DNA of 64,000 nt from the NCBI GenBank assembly GCA_016707445.1, contig JADJHR010000007.1, positions 62,001-126,000 of the forward strand. Reading direction: 5' to 3'. Of the stretch, positions 44,443-54,308 are shown piece after piece. The notes below the pieces were generated by a model, which had not been told where the DNA came from, ran no database searches, and saw only the letters and a list, made by a program, of their open reading frames with translations. How positions within the stretch are numbered: position 1 is the first letter of the stretch; each line of letters opens with the position of its first letter. The DNA comes from Rubrivivax sp. Lineage in GTDB: Bacteria > Pseudomonadota > Gammaproteobacteria > Burkholderiales > Burkholderiaceae_C. The position numbers and the translations under genes are program-made.

Positions 44443-45378
44443 TCAGCCGCCGATGTAGTTCAGCAGCGACATGCGCTGCACGAGCGAGTAGGCCTTCAAG
44501 GCCGCATCGTAGCCGGTTTGCCGGTTCTGAAACTCCGAGATCGCCTGCACCATGTCCAGGTCTTCGGCGTTCGAGCGCTCGGTCTGTGCCGCCAACTTGC
44601 CGTCGGCAATGCGCAACTCGACCGAATCCATGCGGTTGAGCGCCTCGCCGGCGCGGGCACGCACGCTCAGCAGGTGGTTGTTGCAGGCGTCCAGGTCACG
44701 CAGACCGTCATGCACGGCGCTGCTGATTTGCGCGTCGGTGGCACCGGGTGTCAACAGGCCGGTGATGGCCGTGTCCAGCACCGAGAACAGCGACAGCGGC
44801 GGGTCGCCGGCCACCGCCGCCGGCACTTGCAGCCAGGCGCTGTCGCCGTCGATCGAGGTGCTGAGCGACTCGTTCGACGCCACCAGGGTGTCGCCGGCCG
44901 CGCCCTGGTACAGCACGCCACCGGGCGCATCGGCAAAGGGCGGCGACGACGCGCCCTGACCACCGAACAGGTAGGTTCCGGCGCCATCACCGCGGTTGGC
45001 TACGGCAAGCAGCTGTTCACGCAGCCCACGCAGGGTTTGCACCAGCATCGAACGCTCGCCGTCGGTGTAGGTGGCGTTGCCGGCGCCCAGCAGTGCCTCT
45101 CGGGCGCGCTGCACCAGTTCGCCCGCGTCGCCCAGGGCCGATTCGGTCAGCTGCGTGTTGCTGCGCGCCGCCTGCAGGGCGCGCTGGTGCGAGTCGCTGC
45201 GTGTCATTGCTGCCAGCGCCCGTTCGGCACGCGCGGCCGCCACCGGGTCATCGCTGGGTTTGTCCACCCGCTTGCCGCTGGTCAGCTGCTGCTGGCTCTG
45301 CTGCAGGCTGCGCTGGCGGCTCTGCAGGTTGCTGATGGTGTTCTCGTAGGCGTTGAAGGTGGTGATGCGCATGGTCAT
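44443..45378 (-). CDS. flgL: Flagellar hook-filament junction protein FlgL (HAP3)
   Basis: A 311-residue junction protein exported through the flagellar type III system; it sits between FlgK and the filament. The N-terminus MTMRITTFNAYENTISNLQ and C-terminal YDAALKAYSLVQRMSLLNYIGG are the flagellin-like helical ends. LTSGKRVDKPSDDPVAAARAE is the most conserved piece. It is the last gene of the flg operon, 11 bases after flgK. Confidence 0.95.
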   Translation of the reverse strand: MTMRITTFNAYENTISNLQSRQRSLQQSQQQLTSGKRVDKPSDDPVAAARAERALAAMTRSDSHQRALQAARSNTQLTESALGDAGELVQRAREALLGAGNATYTDGERSMLVQTLRGLREQLLAVANRGDGAGTYLFGGQGASSPPFADAPGGVLYQGAAGDTLVASNESLSTSIDGDSAWLQVPAAVAGDPPLSLFSVLDTAITGLLTPGATDAQISSAVHDGLRDLDACNNHLLSVRARAGEALNRMDSVELRIADGKLAAQTERSNAEDLDMVQAISEFQNRQTGYDAALKAYSLVQRMSLLNYIGG

Positions 45379-45389
45379 TGCTCACAAGT

Positions 45390-47405
45390 TCAGCCGACGA
45401 TCTGCAGCATGCTGTTGAAGATCTGCTGGGCGATCTGCAGCACCTTGGCCGCGGACTGGTAGCTCTGCTGGAACTGGATCAGCCGGGCGGCTTCCTCGTC
45501 GAGGTTGACGCCGGCCATGCCGGCACGCGCCGACTCGGCCTGCTCGGCGCGCGCGCCCGAGATTGCCGCCGAGCTTTCGGCGCCCTGCGTGCGCACGCCG
45601 ATGTTGGCCATCGCGTTGATGAAGCTCTCGTTGAAGCTGAAGCCACCGCTGAGGCTGCCGTCGGACAAGGCGTTCAGGCCCACCAGCGACTGCTCACCCA
45701 GCCGGGTCAATGACAACGCGTTGCCGTTGTTGGTGGCCGGGTGCGGGGTCGGCGTCAATGTGATGCTGTCGCCGACCGCCGGCACGCCGGCGATGTCGAT
45801 CTCGATGCCGTTCATCGTGGCATCGGGCAGCGAAGGAATCGGCTTGCCGGGCGTCCAGGTACCGCTGCCGAAGTCGACCACCGAGCCGCCGCTGTCGCGC
45901 ACGTCCCAGTCGTACAGCATGCGCGACGGGTCACCGGGGACGGGTCCGGTGAAGGTCAGGCTGCCCACCGTGCCCGGGTGGCCGGGCGTGGAAACCATGC
46001 GCAGCGCCGTCACGGCCGCAGTGCCGCTGTTCGCGGGCGGCGCGCTGGCCACATAGGGCGATGCGGCCGCCAGATCCAGCGGATTGGACAGCAGCGGCTG
46101 CAGCCCCGACGCCGCCCGCGTCACGGTCTGCAGCCTGAAGCGGTCGCCGGCGGCCGGACCGCCGTTGAAGTGAACCACGAAACCGTCGACCTGGTCGCCG
46201 TCGGCCACGGTCGCCGGCGCCGTGCCGTCCTCGGGCACGTGCCACAACTGCCACGCGCCGGCGTTGTTCGGGTCGCCGCGCAGCTCGTATTCGGTGGCCT
46301 TGAGCTGGCTCGGGTCGACGATCTCGATCGTCACGTCACTGATCAAGGTGCCGCTGCCGTCACGCTGGTTGGTGGCCCCAGGCAGCACCTTCTCACGCGT
46401 GGCGTCGACGAAGCCGAACAGCGGCCGCGACGGCACGCTGCCCGCAGGCGGTTGCAGGTTCAGCCCCAGCGCCTGCTGTTCGTTGACGGCGCCGGCGACG
46501 GCGCACGTCAGCTGGCCCAGCATGGACTGCGCAGCCACCAGGTCCTTGTTCTGGAACTGCAGCATGCCGGCGATGTCGCCACCGCCGAGCGCGTCGTCGG
46601 ACAGCCGCCGCAGGCCGGCACCTTCGCTGATCGCCACCGCGGCGCGCGAACTGTCGAACAGGTCGGGCACGACCTGCAAGCGCTCGGCCAGCACGCCCAG
46701 CACCAGCCGCTGGCCACCTCCGGTGAACACCGCCACCGTACCGTCGTCGGCGCCGATGGTGCTGACCTGGACATGCTCGCTCAACTGCGAGATCAGGCGG
46801 TCGCGCTGGTCCAGCAGGTCGTTCGGCGATTGCCCCAGGCCGCGCGCCGACGCGATGTCGCCGTTCACCTTGGCAATGCTGGCGGCCAGCCCGTTGACGA
46901 CATCCACCGACGCTTGCAAGCCCTGGCGCACCGAGGTCTGCAGTTGTGTCAGCGCGCTGCCGGCTTCGTTGAAACGCAACGACATGTCCTGCGCGCGTGA
47001 CAGCACGACGCTGCGCGTGGGCCCGTCGCCGGGCCGGCTGGCCAGGTCGGACATGGCCGAGAAGAACTGCGAGATCGAATTGCCGATGCCCTGCTCGCCA
47101 TTCTTGAACACCGACTCGAGCTGCAGCAGCTGGTCGCGGCGCACCGCATCCATGGCCGACAGCGCCTTGCTGCTGGCGGCCTCACGCGTGAGAAAGGCGT
47201 CCTGCGCACGCTCGACGCCGACGACGTTGACGCCACGCCCGAAGAAGCCCTCGCTGGTCGACTGCCCGGGCGCCGTGGCCAGCATCGTCGATTGACGTGA
47301 AAAGCCGGCCACGTTCGCGTTGGCGATATTGTGGCTGGTGGTCTGCATCTGCGCATAGCTGGCCGCCATCGCGCGCACACCGATCGACATCAGGCCGTTG
47401 CCCAT
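45390..47405 (-). CDS. flgK: Flagellar hook-associated protein FlgK (HAP1)
   Basis: A 671-residue hook cap-junction protein. The N-terminus (ASYAQMQTTSHNIANANVAGFSRQ) and C-terminus (GVNLDEEAARLIQFQQSYQSAAKVLQIAQQIFN) are the paired helical ends of rod/hook/HAP proteins. The length is usual for Burkholderiales. It starts 3 bases before the flgJ stop, in operon order. FlgN at 56155, on the opposite strand, is its export chaperone. Confidence 0.96.
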   Translation of the reverse strand: MGNGLMSIGVRAMAASYAQMQTTSHNIANANVAGFSRQSTMLATAPGQSTSEGFFGRGVNVVGVERAQDAFLTREAASSKALSAMDAVRRDQLLQLESVFKNGEQGIGNSISQFFSAMSDLASRPGDGPTRSVVLSRAQDMSLRFNEAGSALTQLQTSVRQGLQASVDVVNGLAASIAKVNGDIASARGLGQSPNDLLDQRDRLISQLSEHVQVSTIGADDGTVAVFTGGGQRLVLGVLAERLQVVPDLFDSSRAAVAISEGAGLRRLSDDALGGGDIAGMLQFQNKDLVAAQSMLGQLTCAVAGAVNEQQALGLNLQPPAGSVPSRPLFGFVDATREKVLPGATNQRDGSGTLISDVTIEIVDPSQLKATEYELRGDPNNAGAWQLWHVPEDGTAPATVADGDQVDGFVVHFNGGPAAGDRFRLQTVTRAASGLQPLLSNPLDLAAASPYVASAPPANSGTAAVTALRMVSTPGHPGTVGSLTFTGPVPGDPSRMLYDWDVRDSGGSVVDFGSGTWTPGKPIPSLPDATMNGIEIDIAGVPAVGDSITLTPTPHPATNNGNALSLTRLGEQSLVGLNALSDGSLSGGFSFNESFINAMANIGVRTQGAESSAAISGARAEQAESARAGMAGVNLDEEAARLIQFQQSYQSAAKVLQIAQQIFNSMLQIVG

Positions 47406-47408
47406 GCA

Positions 47409-48281
47409 CTACCCCAACGCGCGCTGCAGGCGCAAGGTGGTGTTGATGACCCGCGACAGCTTGTTGGCGTAGGCGGGGTCGGTGGCGTAGCCGGCCTTTT
47501 GCAGGCCCTGCGCAAACGCGCTGGCGTTGCTGCCGCGCGCCACCACCTGGGCATAGCGCGGGCTGTTCTTCATCAGCCGGGCATAGTCGGCAAAAGACTC
47601 GGCATGGCTGGCGTAGGCACGAAAGCGGGCCGTTACCTTGCGCGCCACGCCGCCGACGTATTCGGTGGTGGTGACCTCGGCCACCGGACCGCCCCAGTTG
47701 GCACCGGCCTTGATGCCGAACAGGTTGTTGGCTGGCGTGCCGTCGGCGTGGCGGATCTCCTTGCGGCCCCAGCCGGTCTCGTGCGCAGCCTGCGCGATCA
47801 TGAACGTCGCTGGAATGCCGGTGGCCGCCTGCGCCCGTTCAGCGGCGGCGGTGTGCTGCTGCACGAAGCCGGCGGCACTCTTCTCCGGGATCTTCACCGG
47901 CTTGTCCAGGCGGTCCAGCGGCTGCGGCGTGGTGTTGGCACTGCTGCGCGCCATGGGGACCGGAATCGGGCCCGGCGACAAGCCCATCTGGCGTTCCAGC
48001 TGGCGCATGATGGCGTCGGACAGGCCACCCTTCATGCCCGAGAGCTGGCCCGACAACTGCGTGTCGAGCATTTCGGTGCCGAGCTTGCCGCCCTCGCTGT
48101 CGAGCATGCCCGTGTTCATCGTGGTGCTGCGCATGCTCTTGAGAAGCTGCTGCATGAACAGCGATTCGAACTGTTTGGCCGCTTCGCGCACGGCCGCCTT
48201 GGGGTCGCGTGCGGCGATGCCCTTGAGCCCGTCGAGCGAGCGCGCGTCGTAGCCAAGGTGGTTGCTGGGTGCGATGGCCAT
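47409..48281 (-). CDS. flgJ: Peptidoglycan hydrolase/rod assembly protein FlgJ
   Basis: A 290-residue two-domain protein. The N-terminal rod-cap part (about 1-100) has QFESLFMQQLLKSMR. The C-terminal muramidase (about 140-290) has the catalytic Glu in QAAHETGWGRKEI and the YASHAESFADYARLM segment. It opens the cell wall for the rod. It lacks a Sec signal, as expected for flagellar export. It follows flgI by 7 bases. Confidence 0.96.
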   Translation of the reverse strand: MAIAPSNHLGYDARSLDGLKGIAARDPKAAVREAAKQFESLFMQQLLKSMRSTTMNTGMLDSEGGKLGTEMLDTQLSGQLSGMKGGLSDAIMRQLERQMGLSPGPIPVPMARSSANTTPQPLDRLDKPVKIPEKSAAGFVQQHTAAAERAQAATGIPATFMIAQAAHETGWGRKEIRHADGTPANNLFGIKAGANWGGPVAEVTTTEYVGGVARKVTARFRAYASHAESFADYARLMKNSPRYAQVVARGSNASAFAQGLQKAGYATDPAYANKLSRVINTTLRLQRALG

Positions 48282-48288
48282 GGTGGGC

Positions 48289-49443
48289 TCAGATCACTTC
48301 GATCTCGGCGTTGAGCGCGCCCGCGCTCTTGATCGCCTGCAGGATCGCCAGCAGGTCCTGCGGCGTGGCACCCAGTGCATTCAGCGCCTTCACCACCTCG
48401 GACAGCTTGGTACCGGCCGGCATCTGCACCAGCGCCCCGCCCTGCTGCGTGATCGCGATGTCGGTCTTCTCGGTGGTCACCGTCTGACCCTGCGACAACG
48501 GATTGGGCTGGCTGACCACCGGCGTGGCGCTGATCGTCACCGACAGGCTGCCATGTGCCACCGCACAGGGGCCCAGCGTGACCGCGTCGTTGAGCACCAC
48601 CGACCCGGTGCGTGCATTGAGCACGATGCGGGCGGCGCGCCGTTCCAGCTCGACCGGCAGGTTCTCGATGTCGGCCAGGAAGCCCACGCGCGCATGGCTG
48701 TCGGTCGGCGCCCTCACCTGCACCACGCGGCCGTCGAGCGCCGCCGCCGTACCTTCGCCCTTGGCCGTGTTGATGGCGTTGGCCACCGCACGCGCGGTGG
48801 CGAAATCGCTGCTGTTCAGATCGAGCCGGATGCTGTCGCCCTGGTTCAGCGGCGACGGCACCGCGCGCTCGACCATCGCCCCTTCGGGGATGCGTCCGGC
48901 CGACAGGTGGTTGATCTGCACCTTCGATCCGCCGGCGGCTGCGCCGGCGCCACCGACGATCAGGTTGCCCTGCGCCAACGCATAGATCTGACCATCGGCG
49001 CCACGCAGCGGCGTGGCGATCAGCGTACCGCCGCGCAGGCTCTTGGCGTTGCCGATCGAGGCCACGGCCACGTCCAGCGTCTGGCCGGGCTGCGCGAACG
49101 CCGGCAGCGCCGTCGTCACCATCACGGCGGCGATGTTCTTCGACTGCACCGACGCGCCAGGCGGCAGCGTCACGCCCATCTGCTGCAGCATGGCCTGCAG
49201 GCTTTGCGCCGTGAACGGCGCCTGCGTGGTCTGGTCGCCGGTGCCGTCCAGGCCGATCACCAGGCCCAGCCCCTGCAAGGGGTTGCTGCGCACGCCCTGC
49301 ACGCTGGCCACTTCCTTCACCCGCGCCACGGCCGCACTGGCCGAGACGGGCCACCAGATGGCGGCACTGGCCAGCGCAAACGCCAACGTGACGAGCAAGC
49401 GCAGCACAGGTTCCGACAGGTCGCGCTTCGGGTGGCGGTTCAT
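48289..49443 (-). CDS. flgI: Flagellar P-ring protein FlgI
   Basis: A 384-residue periplasmic P-ring subunit with a Sec signal peptide (LRLLVTLAFALASAAIWWPVSASAAV). Family blocks are RVKEVASVQGVRSNPLQGLGLVIGL, TLDVAVASIGNAKSLRGGTL and the C-terminal LGATPQDLLAILQAIKSAGALNAEIEVI. ATG 49443 overlaps the flgH stop (ATGA); the open frame continues upstream only as a shadow of flgH. Length is normal. Confidence 0.96.
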   Translation of the reverse strand: MNRHPKRDLSEPVLRLLVTLAFALASAAIWWPVSASAAVARVKEVASVQGVRSNPLQGLGLVIGLDGTGDQTTQAPFTAQSLQAMLQQMGVTLPPGASVQSKNIAAVMVTTALPAFAQPGQTLDVAVASIGNAKSLRGGTLIATPLRGADGQIYALAQGNLIVGGAGAAAGGSKVQINHLSAGRIPEGAMVERAVPSPLNQGDSIRLDLNSSDFATARAVANAINTAKGEGTAAALDGRVVQVRAPTDSHARVGFLADIENLPVELERRAARIVLNARTGSVVLNDAVTLGPCAVAHGSLSVTISATPVVSQPNPLSQGQTVTTEKTDIAITQQGGALVQMPAGTKLSEVVKALNALGATPQDLLAILQAIKSAGALNAEIEVI

Positions 49444-50120
49444 ATCGGCAACACGCTCAGGAACACACGGCCCAGCCAGCCCATGACTTGGGCGTCGGCC
49501 TGCGCGCCGCGGCCCCGCTGCTCGAGTCGAACGTTGGCGATCTGGGTGCTGGGCACGGTGTTGCCGGCCTGGATGGTGCGCGGGTCGAGCTGGCCCGAGA
49601 AGCGCAGGCTGTCCACGTTGTTGTTGACACCGATCTGCTTCTCGCCGGCCACCAGCAGGTGGCCGTTGGGCAGCACCTCGCGCACCACCACGGTGATGGT
49701 GCCGGTGAAGTCGCTGCTGCTCTCTGTGGTGCCCTTGCCGCCGAAGGTGTTGGCGCCCGTGGCCGAGGCACTGGCCCGGCTCAGGCTCTTCACGAAGGGC
49801 ATCGCGCTGATGCCGGCGTCGACGCTGCCGCTCTTGTCGACCGAACTGGTCGACTTGGCGCTGGCGCTGATCTTCTCGACGATCTGCACCGTCAGCGTGT
49901 CGCCGACCAGCCGCGCGCGGTGGTCCTCGAACAGCGGCCGGTAGGTGGCGGCCTGGAAGATCGACCCGGTGGCCAGCGGCACGGCCGGCGCCGCGGCGAC
50001 GGCCGGCGCTGCCTTGGTGTCGGGCATTTCGACGCGCGGGTACAGGAAATCCTGCACCATGCCCAGGCAACCGCCCAGCGGCAGCAACAGCATCAGCGCC
50101 AACAGCCTGAGCGCGCGCAT
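49440..50120 (-). CDS. flgH: Flagellar L-ring lipoprotein FlgH
   Basis: A 226-residue outer-membrane L-ring subunit. The lipobox is LPLGGC after a short hydrophobic signal ([18 protein letters not shown]). Core blocks SIFQAATYRPLFEDHRARLVGD and VVVREVLPNGHLLVAGEKQI are standard. ATG 50120 is set by the lipobox; its start overlaps the flgG stop. The C-terminus overlaps flgI by four bases. Confidence 0.96.
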   Translation of the reverse strand: MRALRLLALMLLLPLGGCLGMVQDFLYPRVEMPDTKAAPAVAAAPAVPLATGSIFQAATYRPLFEDHRARLVGDTLTVQIVEKISASAKSTSSVDKSGSVDAGISAMPFVKSLSRASASATGANTFGGKGTTESSSDFTGTITVVVREVLPNGHLLVAGEKQIGVNNNVDSLRFSGQLDPRTIQAGNTVPSTQIANVRLEQRGRGAQADAQVMGWLGRVFLSVLPI

Positions 50121-50902
50121 CACAACTGCCCCAGCTTTTGCAGCATCTGGTCTGAGGTCTGGATGGCCTTGGAATTGAGCTCGTAGGCGCGCTGCGTGGC
50201 GATCATCGCCACCAGCTCCTCGACCACGTTGACGTTGCTGCCTTCGACCGCACCCTGTTGCAACAGGCCCAGGCCGTTGCTGCCCGGCGCCCCGGCCTGC
50301 GGCGCGCCCGACGACGCGCTCTCGGCGTACAGGTTCTGCCCGCGCGGCTCGAGGCCGGCCGGGTTGACGAAGTTGGCCAGCGTGATCTGGCCCACCGACT
50401 GCGGCGTGGCCTGGTTGGGCAACGTGACACTGACCGTACCTTCGCGCGTGACGGTGACCTTCTGCGCGTTGGCCGGAATGGTGATGCCGGGCTGCACCAC
50501 GAAGCCGGCGTTGTTCACCAGCTGCCCGTTGGCGTCGACCTGGAACGAGCCGTCGCGCGTGTAGCCCGTGCTGCCGTCGGGCAGCGTGATCTGGAAAAAT
50601 CCCTTGCCGTTGATCGCGAAGTCGAAGTCGCTGCTGCTTTGCTGCAGGCTGCCCTGCGAGAAATTGCGCGTGGTCGCCGCCACCCGGGTGCCCAGGCCGA
50701 CCTGCAGCCCGGTGGGCAGCACGCTTTGCTCCGAGCTGGCGGCCCCGGTCTGGCGCAGGTTCTGGTACATCAGGTCCTCGAACACGACGCCGCCGCGCTT
50801 GTAGCCGTTGGTGCCGACGTTGGCGAGGTTGTTGGAGATGGTGTCCAGCTTGGTCTGCTGGCCTTCCATACCGGTCTTGGCGATCCACAGGGATCGGATC
50901 AT
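50120..50902 (-). CDS. flgG: Flagellar distal rod protein FlgG
   Basis: A 260-residue rod protein. It begins [41 protein letters not shown] sequence, the FlgG/F/E start, and ends [50 protein letters not shown] is the central block. ATG 50902 gives this N-terminus; the longer reading (to 50995) lacks it. It follows flgF by 134 bases, the largest gap inside the flg operon. Confidence 0.96.
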   Translation of the reverse strand: MIRSLWIAKTGMEGQQTKLDTISNNLANVGTNGYKRGGVVFEDLMYQNLRQTGAASSEQSVLPTGLQVGLGTRVAATTRNFSQGSLQQSSSDFDFAINGKGFFQITLPDGSTGYTRDGSFQVDANGQLVNNAGFVVQPGITIPANAQKVTVTREGTVSVTLPNQATPQSVGQITLANFVNPAGLEPRGQNLYAESASSGAPQAGAPGSNGLGLLQQGAVEGSNVNVVEELVAMIATQRAYELNSKAIQTSDQMLQKLGQL

Positions 50903-51036
50903 GGCGATGCTCCGTCTAAGGCTTCGGTCGCATCTTCGCCCCGACTTGAGACCGCCCAGCGCTGGAAAAGCGCGGCCTTTGCCCGCCAAAAACAAGCAAG
51001 GGCGCCGCAGCGCCCCTGAGCCTGAACCGGCCTGGC

Positions 51037-51765
51037 CTACATCGGCGACAGCAGCCGGGCCGCGGCCTGATCGCGCTGCTCGGCGGTCTGCAGGCTCTTC
51101 ATCTGCTGCTCGAACTGGCGTGCCGCGGCAATCATCGCCACCATGGTCTCGACCGGGCTCACGTTCGAGCCCTCCAGCGCGCCAGCCAGCACACGCGCGG
51201 CCGGGTCGGCCGCGAGGTCGTTGCCATCGGCGGCACGAAACAGGCCGTCGTCGCCACGCGCCAGCGCGGCCTCGGGGGTCACCAGCTTGAGCCGGCCCAC
51301 CGCCTGCGGGCGGTCGCTGCCGACGGTGGCGCTGATCGAGCCGTCGTCGGCGATCTCCACACGCGCGTTCGCGGGCAGCGTGATGGGGCCGCCGTCGCCC
51401 AGCACCGCACGCCCGGTGGCCGTCACCAGCTGGCCCTCGGCGGTGACCTGCAGGGCGCCGGCACGCGTGTAGGCCTCAGTGCCGTCGTTGCCCTGTACCG
51501 CCAGCCAGGCATTGCCCTTCATGGCCACATCGAGCTCGCGCCCGGTGGTCTGCACCGGGCCACTGCGGTCGTCGTGGCCGATCGTCGATTCGAGCGCATA
51601 GGCGCGCGTGCTGGCGCCGTCGCCCAGCACCGGCACCGCGCGAAAGGCCGCCATCTCGGCGCGAAAGCCGTTCGTGCTCGCATTGGCCAGGTTGTTGGCC
51701 AGCACGTCCTGGCGCTGCAGCGTCGCCTTGGCGCCCGACATCGACAGGTAGATCAGCCGGTCCAT
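51037..51765 (-). CDS. flgF: Flagellar proximal rod protein FlgF
   Basis: A 242-residue rod protein. Its N-terminus has [20 protein letters not shown] and [16 protein letters not shown]; the C-terminal [26 protein letters not shown] is the matching end helix. The middle carries [16 protein letters not shown]. It lies between flgE and flgG, the standard place, 13 bases after flgE. Confidence 0.95.
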   Translation of the reverse strand: MDRLIYLSMSGAKATLQRQDVLANNLANASTNGFRAEMAAFRAVPVLGDGASTRAYALESTIGHDDRSGPVQTTGRELDVAMKGNAWLAVQGNDGTEAYTRAGALQVTAEGQLVTATGRAVLGDGGPITLPANARVEIADDGSISATVGSDRPQAVGRLKLVTPEAALARGDDGLFRAADGNDLAADPAARVLAGALEGSNVSPVETMVAMIAAARQFEQQMKSLQTAEQRDQAAARLLSPM

Positions 51766-51778
51766 GGCCTGGCTCCGA

Positions 51779-53122
51779 TCAGCGCAGGTTGACCAGGGTC
51801 TGCATCACCTGGTCCAGCGTCTTGATGGTCTGTGCATTGGCCTGGTAGGCACGCTGCGCGGTGATCATGTTCACCAGCTCGGCCGTCATGTCGATGTTCG
51901 ATTCTTCCAGCGCGCCGGCCTGCAGCACACCCAGGTTGCCCTCGCCGGGCACGCCCGTCACCGGGTCGCCCGAAGCGTAGGTGAAACCCCACATGTTGTT
52001 GCCCAGCGGCTGCAGGCCCTGCAGGTTGCGGAAGTTGGCGACCTCGATCTGGCCGGCCGACTTGGTCTGGCCGTTGGAATAGCGCGCCGTCACGATGCCA
52101 TTGCTCTCGATGCCGATCGAGACCATCTTGCCGGCCGAGAAGCCGTTCTGCGACAGGTCGGTGACGCCGAAAGGTGACGCGAACTGGGTCACGTCGATGT
52201 CCATCTTCATGCCCGACAGCAGCAAAGGCAGCGTGTTGTTGCCGGGGTCGTCGTCCTTGTCGGACACCGGCCCGCCCTGGATGTCGGGCAAGGTCAGCTC
52301 GACATGGCCGTTGGCGGTGTTGATCGCACCCAGCGACGTCGCGGTGGGCCCCTTGCCGTCGTCGGTGAAGGTCACGGTGAAGACCGGGTCGGGCGCGGCC
52401 TCGGTACCCCCCACCGTCGCCCCGTTGGCGGTCATGAACACGTTCCACGCGTCGGGGTCGGTGGGGTTGGCCGCCGTCTTGCCGGTGGCACGCTGAAAGT
52501 AGTAGGTCATCGCCACCGGCTGACCCTTGGCGTCGTACACCGTCAGCGAGGTGGCGTTGTTGTAGCTGGTCGAGTCATTGAAGTCGATCAGCGGCGCAGC
52601 GGCAGGCACGGTCACCGACTTGGTCGAGTCCAGATTGAACTGCATCTTGATGTCGGTGGTCGGCTTGGGCGCTATGCCGCCGGTGGGCAGTTGCAGCGGC
52701 AGAGCCAGCCCGGCCTGGATCTGACCGGTGCCCTGGTCGGCCGAGTAGCCCATCAGCTTGAGGCCGGTGTTGTTGACGATGTAGCCCTGGTTGTCCAGCT
52801 TGAACTGGCCATTGCGCGAGTACTTGGTGGTGCCCACACCATCGCTGACCTGGAAGAAGCCGGCACCGTTGATCGCGATGTCCAGCGGGTTGTCGGTGGC
52901 CACCACACTGCCCTGCGTGAACTGCTGCGCGACGGTGGCCAGCTTGGTGCCCATGCCGACCTGGCTGCCGCTGCCGCCGCCCAGCGCGGCCGCATAGAAG
53001 TCGGAGAACTCGGCGCGCGCCGCCTTGGCGCCGTAGGTGCCGGCGTTGGCGATGTTGTTGCCAATGACCTCGAGGTTCTTGCTCGTGGCGTTCAGACCGG
53101 AAAGGCCTTGCTGAAAGCTCAT
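51779..53122 (-). CDS. flgE: Flagellar hook protein FlgE
   Basis: A 447-residue hook subunit. The N-terminal MSFQQGLSGLNATSKNLEVIGNNIANAGTYGAKAARAEF and C-terminal LVNMITAQRAYQANAQTIKTLDQVMQTL are diagnostic ends. The variable middle is shorter or longer between species. It forms the universal joint outside the cell. It follows flgD (stop 53189) by 66 bases. Confidence 0.96.
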   Translation of the reverse strand: MSFQQGLSGLNATSKNLEVIGNNIANAGTYGAKAARAEFSDFYAAALGGGSGSQVGMGTKLATVAQQFTQGSVVATDNPLDIAINGAGFFQVSDGVGTTKYSRNGQFKLDNQGYIVNNTGLKLMGYSADQGTGQIQAGLALPLQLPTGGIAPKPTTDIKMQFNLDSTKSVTVPAAAPLIDFNDSTSYNNATSLTVYDAKGQPVAMTYYFQRATGKTAANPTDPDAWNVFMTANGATVGGTEAAPDPVFTVTFTDDGKGPTATSLGAINTANGHVELTLPDIQGGPVSDKDDDPGNNTLPLLLSGMKMDIDVTQFASPFGVTDLSQNGFSAGKMVSIGIESNGIVTARYSNGQTKSAGQIEVANFRNLQGLQPLGNNMWGFTYASGDPVTGVPGEGNLGVLQAGALEESNIDMTAELVNMITAQRAYQANAQTIKTLDQVMQTLVNLR

Positions 53123-53188
53123 GTTGCGTTCCTTGGCGCCTTGGGCGCCTGCTGTTCAGGGGAAGATTGGGGAATTGAGAGCGGGACT

Positions 53189-53857
53189 TCAGTTGAAGGC
53201 GAGCACCTGGCTGGCCGGCACCGTGCCATGGCGCGCCAGATTCAGGTTCAGCGTGTCGCCTGCGGTGCTGACCGAAAGCACCCGGTCGAGCATCAACGTG
53301 CGGCCCGACACGGCCACACCGCCGTTGGCTGCGGCCGCCCTGAAGGTGTAGGACGCATCGGTCGGCAGCCGACCGGGGTTCCAGTTGAAGCTCTGCACGC
53401 CGGCGTCACGCACGCCGAGGTCGATCGTGTCGACCACCTTGCCGCTGCCGTCCAGCACCTCGACCTTGACCGACGTGGCCTTGCCGTCCAGCTCGACCGC
53501 GCCACGCCCGACGCCATCGGCGATCGACATCAGGTTGCCTTCCATCGACACGTCGCGGCCGACCAGGCCGGCGCCCTGCAGCGCCTGCATCTGCAGCAGC
53601 TGCGTGTTCAGCGCCTTGACCGACTGGTTGACCTTCTCCAGCCCGGTCACGGTATTGATCTGCGCCATCTGACTGGTCAGCTGCGCGTTGTCCATCGGGT
53701 TCAGCGGGTCCTGGTTCTGCAACTGCGTGACCAGCATCTTCAGGAAGCGGTCGGCGCTTGCCGTGGTGTCGTCGGCCGCTGCCGCGGCGGTGCCGTTGCT
53801 GCGCGCAGCAACGTCGGTGAACAGATCCTTGGCAGGGCTGGTGATGGCGGTGGTCAT
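53189..53857 (-). CDS. flgD: Flagellar hook scaffolding (cap) protein FlgD
   Basis: A 222-residue hook cap needed for FlgE polymerisation. DRFLKMLVTQLQNQDPLNPMDNAQLTSQMAQINTVTGLEK is the highly conserved N-terminal block. The C-terminal part has a FlgD Ig-like and tudor-like fold (VKVEVLDGSGKVVDTIDLG). The product leaves the cell when the hook is finished. It lies 16 bases after flgC. Confidence 0.95.
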   Translation of the reverse strand: MTTAITSPAKDLFTDVAARSNGTAAAAADDTTASADRFLKMLVTQLQNQDPLNPMDNAQLTSQMAQINTVTGLEKVNQSVKALNTQLLQMQALQGAGLVGRDVSMEGNLMSIADGVGRGAVELDGKATSVKVEVLDGSGKVVDTIDLGVRDAGVQSFNWNPGRLPTDASYTFRAAAANGGVAVSGRTLMLDRVLSVSTAGDTLNLNLARHGTVPASQVLAFN

Positions 53858-53873
53858 GGTGCTCCGGGCTCGA

Positions 53874-54296
53874 TCAGACCTGCTGGCCCATCTGCAGCGT
53901 TTTCTGCAGCAGGCTGCGGGCGGTGTTCATCACTTCGATGCTGTTCTGGTAGGAACGCGAGGCCGAGATCATGTTCACCATCTCTTCCACCGAGTTGACG
54001 TTGCTGTAGGTGACGTAGCCGTCGGCGTCAGCCGCGGGGTGCTTGGGGTCGTGCAGGCGGCGGCCCGGGGCCTGGTCTTCGCGCACCGTGCTCACGCGCA
54101 CGCCAGCAGCACTTTCGGGCTGATCACGTCCACCCATCAGCAGGGTCTGGAAGACCACCTGGCGCGCCTTGTAGGCCTGGCCGTCGGGGCCGGCCACGGT
54201 GTCGGCGTTGGCCAGGTTGGAAGCCACCACGTTCAGCCGCTGGCTCTGCGCACTGACGGCACTGCCGGCGACGTCGAAGATCTTGAACATGCTCAT
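53874..54296 (-). CDS. flgC: Flagellar basal-body rod protein FlgC
   Basis: A 140-residue rod protein. MSMFKIFDVAGSAVSAQSQRLNVVASNLANADTVAGPDG is the standard start and the end is NVNSVEEMVNMISASRSYQNSIEVMNTARSLLQKTLQMG. It follows flgB by 12 bases. Together with FlgB, FlgF and FlgG it builds the rod. Confidence 0.96.
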   Translation of the reverse strand: MSMFKIFDVAGSAVSAQSQRLNVVASNLANADTVAGPDGQAYKARQVVFQTLLMGGRDQPESAAGVRVSTVREDQAPGRRLHDPKHPAADADGYVTYSNVNSVEEMVNMISASRSYQNSIEVMNTARSLLQKTLQMGQQV

Positions 54297-54308
54297 GTGC
54301 GTGCTCCA